From NCBI RefSeq assembly GCF_000152805.1, contig NZ_CH902578.1:3769906-3833905 (forward strand): a stretch of 64,000 bases of DNA, written 5' to 3'. The notes under the pieces are model-generated. The model made no database searches and was not told the DNA's origin. It saw only the letters and a list, made by a program, of their open reading frames with translations. Both the position numbers and the translations under genes were made by a program. Positions 62,240 through 64,000 of the stretch are shown one piece after another (within the stretch, counting starts at the first letter, position 1; every line of letters starts with the position of its first letter). The DNA is from Maritimibacter alkaliphilus HTCC2654 (GTDB taxonomy: Bacteria; Pseudomonadota; Alphaproteobacteria; Rhodobacterales; Rhodobacteraceae).

Positions 62240-63001
62240 ATGGGACCGAAACTCGCCTTTACGGCATCGGACGGGCCGAGTGCGCAAAAGGCGCTCGCCG
62301 ATCTGTCCTCGCGCTACGGCAACGCCGCGCCTGCCGAGGCCGATGTGATCGTCGCGCTGGGCGGTGACGGGTTCATGCTCCACACCTTGCATACGACGCA
62401 GGAACTGGACGTGCCGGTCTATGGCATGAACCGGGGAACGGTCGGCTTCCTGATGAATGAATTCGCGCTCGAAGGGCTGGAAGAGCGGCTGGGGGATGCC
62501 GAGCTGGAGGTTATAAACCCCCTCAGGATGCGCGCGACCACGACGGCGGGTGAGGTGGTCGAGAAGCTCGCCATCAACGAGGTGTCGATGCTGCGTGCCG
62601 GGCCGCAGGCGGCGAAGATCGCGATTTCGGTCGATGGGCGGCAGCGGCTGGCGGAACTGGTCTGCGACGGGTGCCTGATCGCGACGCCCGCCGGATCGAC
62701 CGCTTACAATTACTCCGCGCACGGCCCGATCCTGCCGATCGGGGCGGACGTTCTGGCGCTGACCGCCATCGCGGCGTTCCGGCCCCGACGCTGGCGCGGG
62801 GCGCTCTTGCCCAAGGATGCGGCGGTGCGCTTCGACGTGATCGACCCCGAGAAGCGCCCGGTCATGGCGGATGCCGACAGCCGGACCGCCGGGGTGGTCA
62901 CCTCGGTCGAGGTGACGAGCGCCTCGGACATCCGTCACAAGGTACTGTTCGATCCCGGTCACGGCCTTGAAGAACGGCTGATCCGCGAACAGTTCGTCTG
63001 A
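62240..63001 (+). CDS. nadK: NAD kinase
   Basis: A 253-residue NAD kinase producing [24 protein letters not shown] carries the GGDG motif, [17 protein letters not shown] the NE/D segment, and [33 protein letters not shown] the adenine/ribose site. The length fits the short alphaproteobacterial form. The ATG at 62240 has AAGGGCAGGAG in front. It is convergent with the regulator gene on its other side. Confidence 0.96.
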   Translation: MGPKLAFTASDGPSAQKALADLSSRYGNAAPAEADVIVALGGDGFMLHTLHTTQELDVPVYGMNRGTVGFLMNEFALEGLEERLGDAELEVINPLRMRATTTAGEVVEKLAINEVSMLRAGPQAAKIAISVDGRQRLAELVCDGCLIATPAGSTAYNYSAHGPILPIGADVLALTAIAAFRPRRWRGALLPKDAAVRFDVIDPEKRPVMADADSRTAGVVTSVEVTSASDIRHKVLFDPGHGLEERLIREQFV

Positions 63002-63004
63002 GGC

Positions 63005-64000
63005 TCAGGTCGGGTTCGTCCAGCTTTCGCGCTTGCGGTAGATCGTCGAGGGCGACACGTCGAGCACCTTCGCCGCGCGGGGGACCGAACCGCCCTCGGC
63101 GGCGATCGTCGCCTCGATCACCGCGCGTTCCACGTCCGCCAGCCGCTTGCCGACGAGCGAGCCCAGACCGTTGATCGCGGGCACGTCGCTGGCGCGGCCC
63201 GGCACACGGCGGGTGTTGCCGACATGGTGCCAGATCAGTTCCTGCGGCAGGTCGCGCCGCCCGATCACATCGCCCGCCGTCAGCAGAACGCCGCGCAGGG
63301 TCGAGACCAGCTCGCTCAGGTTGCCGGGCCAGGGATAGGTCGACAGGACCGCCATCGCCTCGCCATCCACGCGGGGGGGCGTGCGGCCGAGTTCGCCGGA
63401 AATCTCGTCGATCTTGGCCATCAGGACGCGCCCCAGATCGCCCTCGCGTTGCCGCAGCGGGGGGAGTGGGAAGGTGATGACGTTGAGGCTGTAGAGCAGA
63501 TCCTCGCGCAGCCGGTTCTCGGCCAGTGCCTGCGTCGGTGATCGGGTGAGCGTGACGATGACGCGCACGTCATGGGTGCGTTCGTCGGCATCGCGCGACA
63601 CGATGGGAAGGAGCCGTCCCTGAAGGCCGCGGTCGAGTTCGTCCAGCCGGTCTACGATCAGCGTGCCGCCTTTCGCCCGGTTGAGCGCGCCGGTGCTGCC
63701 GCGCGCGAACATCGCCTCGACGAACTGGCCGCCGTCGAGCGCGGAGCAGTTGACCGTGATGCAGGGGCCCTCGGCGCGATGGGAGCCGGCGTGGATCGCC
63801 TGTGCGAAACGGGTCTTTCCCGTGCCCACCTCGCCGTGGATCAGGACCGGATCGCAGGCCTTGGCGACCGCTTCGATCTTGCGAAACAGACGGCGCATAT
63901 CGGGGCTGTTTCCGATCAGCCCGTGCGGCGGCGTCACCGTCGCCTGAGCCTCGGGCGGGGCGGCGACCGTCGCAGGGGCCCTCGCCGGAACCGGGTCGGG
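63005..64000 (-). CDS. NtrC-like AAA+ regulator with Fis HTH (partial, N-terminus outside window)
   Basis: The frame is open to the window edge; a Pro/Ala-rich linker precedes the GTG at 63937, so an N-terminal domain (perhaps a receiver) lies outside. The AAA+ core shows GLIGNSPDMRRLFRKIEAVA, Walker A LIHGEVGTGKTRFAQAIH and the arginine-finger region LREDLLYSLNVITFPLPPLRQREGD. The sigma-54 contact loop GAFTGA is missing (the region reads ARGSTGALNRAKGGTLIVD), and Walker B is altered. A Fis-type HTH closes it (GGSVPRAAKVLDVSPSTIYRKRESW). It may work without sigma-54. Confidence 0.85.
   Translation of the reverse strand, partial: PDPVPARAPATVAAPPEAQATVTPPHGLIGNSPDMRRLFRKIEAVAKACDPVLIHGEVGTGKTRFAQAIHAGSHRAEGPCITVNCSALDGGQFVEAMFARGSTGALNRAKGGTLIVDRLDELDRGLQGRLLPIVSRDADERTHDVRVIVTLTRSPTQALAENRLREDLLYSLNVITFPLPPLRQREGDLGRVLMAKIDEISGELGRTPPRVDGEAMAVLSTYPWPGNLSELVSTLRGVLLTAGDVIGRRDLPQELIWHHVGNTRRVPGRASDVPAINGLGSLVGKRLADVERAVIEATIAAEGGSVPRAAKVLDVSPSTIYRKRESWTNPT

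Overview
The window is 64 kb of dense, GC-rich bacterial chromosome. Several features point to an alphaproteobacterium of the Rhodobacterales (Roseobacter/Rhodobacter group). There is an NDUFS4-type complex I accessory subunit gene. The LexA site has the alphaproteobacterial form GAAC-N7-GAAC. Beta-oxidation genes of roseobacter type sit behind MerR regulators. There are Hint/VCBS and RTX proteins, many ATGA/GTGA gene overlaps, and a family of intergenic hairpin repeats. No species is claimed. I see no rRNA, tRNA, CRISPR array, transposase or phage module; most of the window looks like core chromosome.

Layout. 1-4.5 kb: end of a SulP anion transporter, DUF4260, a flavin reductase, a GNAT acetyltransferase and ptsP (EI-Ntr). 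4.8-9.1 kb: lysC and a large RTX-repeat protein. 9.3-16 kb: a glycosyltransferase, DUF1178, a Nudix hydrolase, metG, an EamA permease, two lipocalins and an aldo/keto reductase. 16-19 kb: an orphan ImuA-like gene behind a LexA box, and a chemoreceptor. 19.2-26.9 kb: a minus-strand fatty-acid oxidation cluster (fadJ-like, thiolase, GST, two small proteins, acyl-CoA dehydrogenase) behind two paralogous MerR regulators and an ACGT-rich palindrome. 27.1-29.4 kb: two overlapping hotdog thioesterases and a MATE exporter. 29.4-34 kb: arsC-pyrD-DUF952 (translationally coupled), a secreted 5'-nucleotidase, DUF1992 and a SRAP protein.

34.2-44.6 kb is a putrescine locus. The minus-strand operon potF-potG-potH-potI-puuA-puuB imports putrescine and gamma-glutamylates and oxidises it. 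Divergent from it are a GntR regulator, a putrescine-type aminotransferase and a second PuuB-like oxidase. A TTTGATCA palindrome lies in each control region. 44.6-46.7 kb: pobR-like/pobA for 4-hydroxybenzoate. 46.9-52.4 kb: a mixed stretch of small genes: Usp, zf-TFIIB, ABM, YdcF, a lipoprotein, PNPOx, two paralogous four-cysteine secreted proteins around an acidic anchored protein, and DUF305. 52.9-53.9 kb: an AT-richer ClpP-fold secreted protein. 53.9-64 kb: uvrB, an HlyC-type acyltransferase overlapping a VCBS-Hint protein, a strongly structured intergenic RNA candidate, the NDUFS4-like gene, MYG1, an esterase, glyA, nadK and the start-truncated part of an NtrC-like regulator.

The least explained signals are these: the structured region at 57.88-58.10 kb with an 18-bp wobble-containing stem; five copies of a gene-end repeat whose hairpin arms covary; the HlyC/VCBS-Hint pair; the four-cysteine paralogue pair; and the LexA-controlled ImuA relative that has lost its P-loop lysine.
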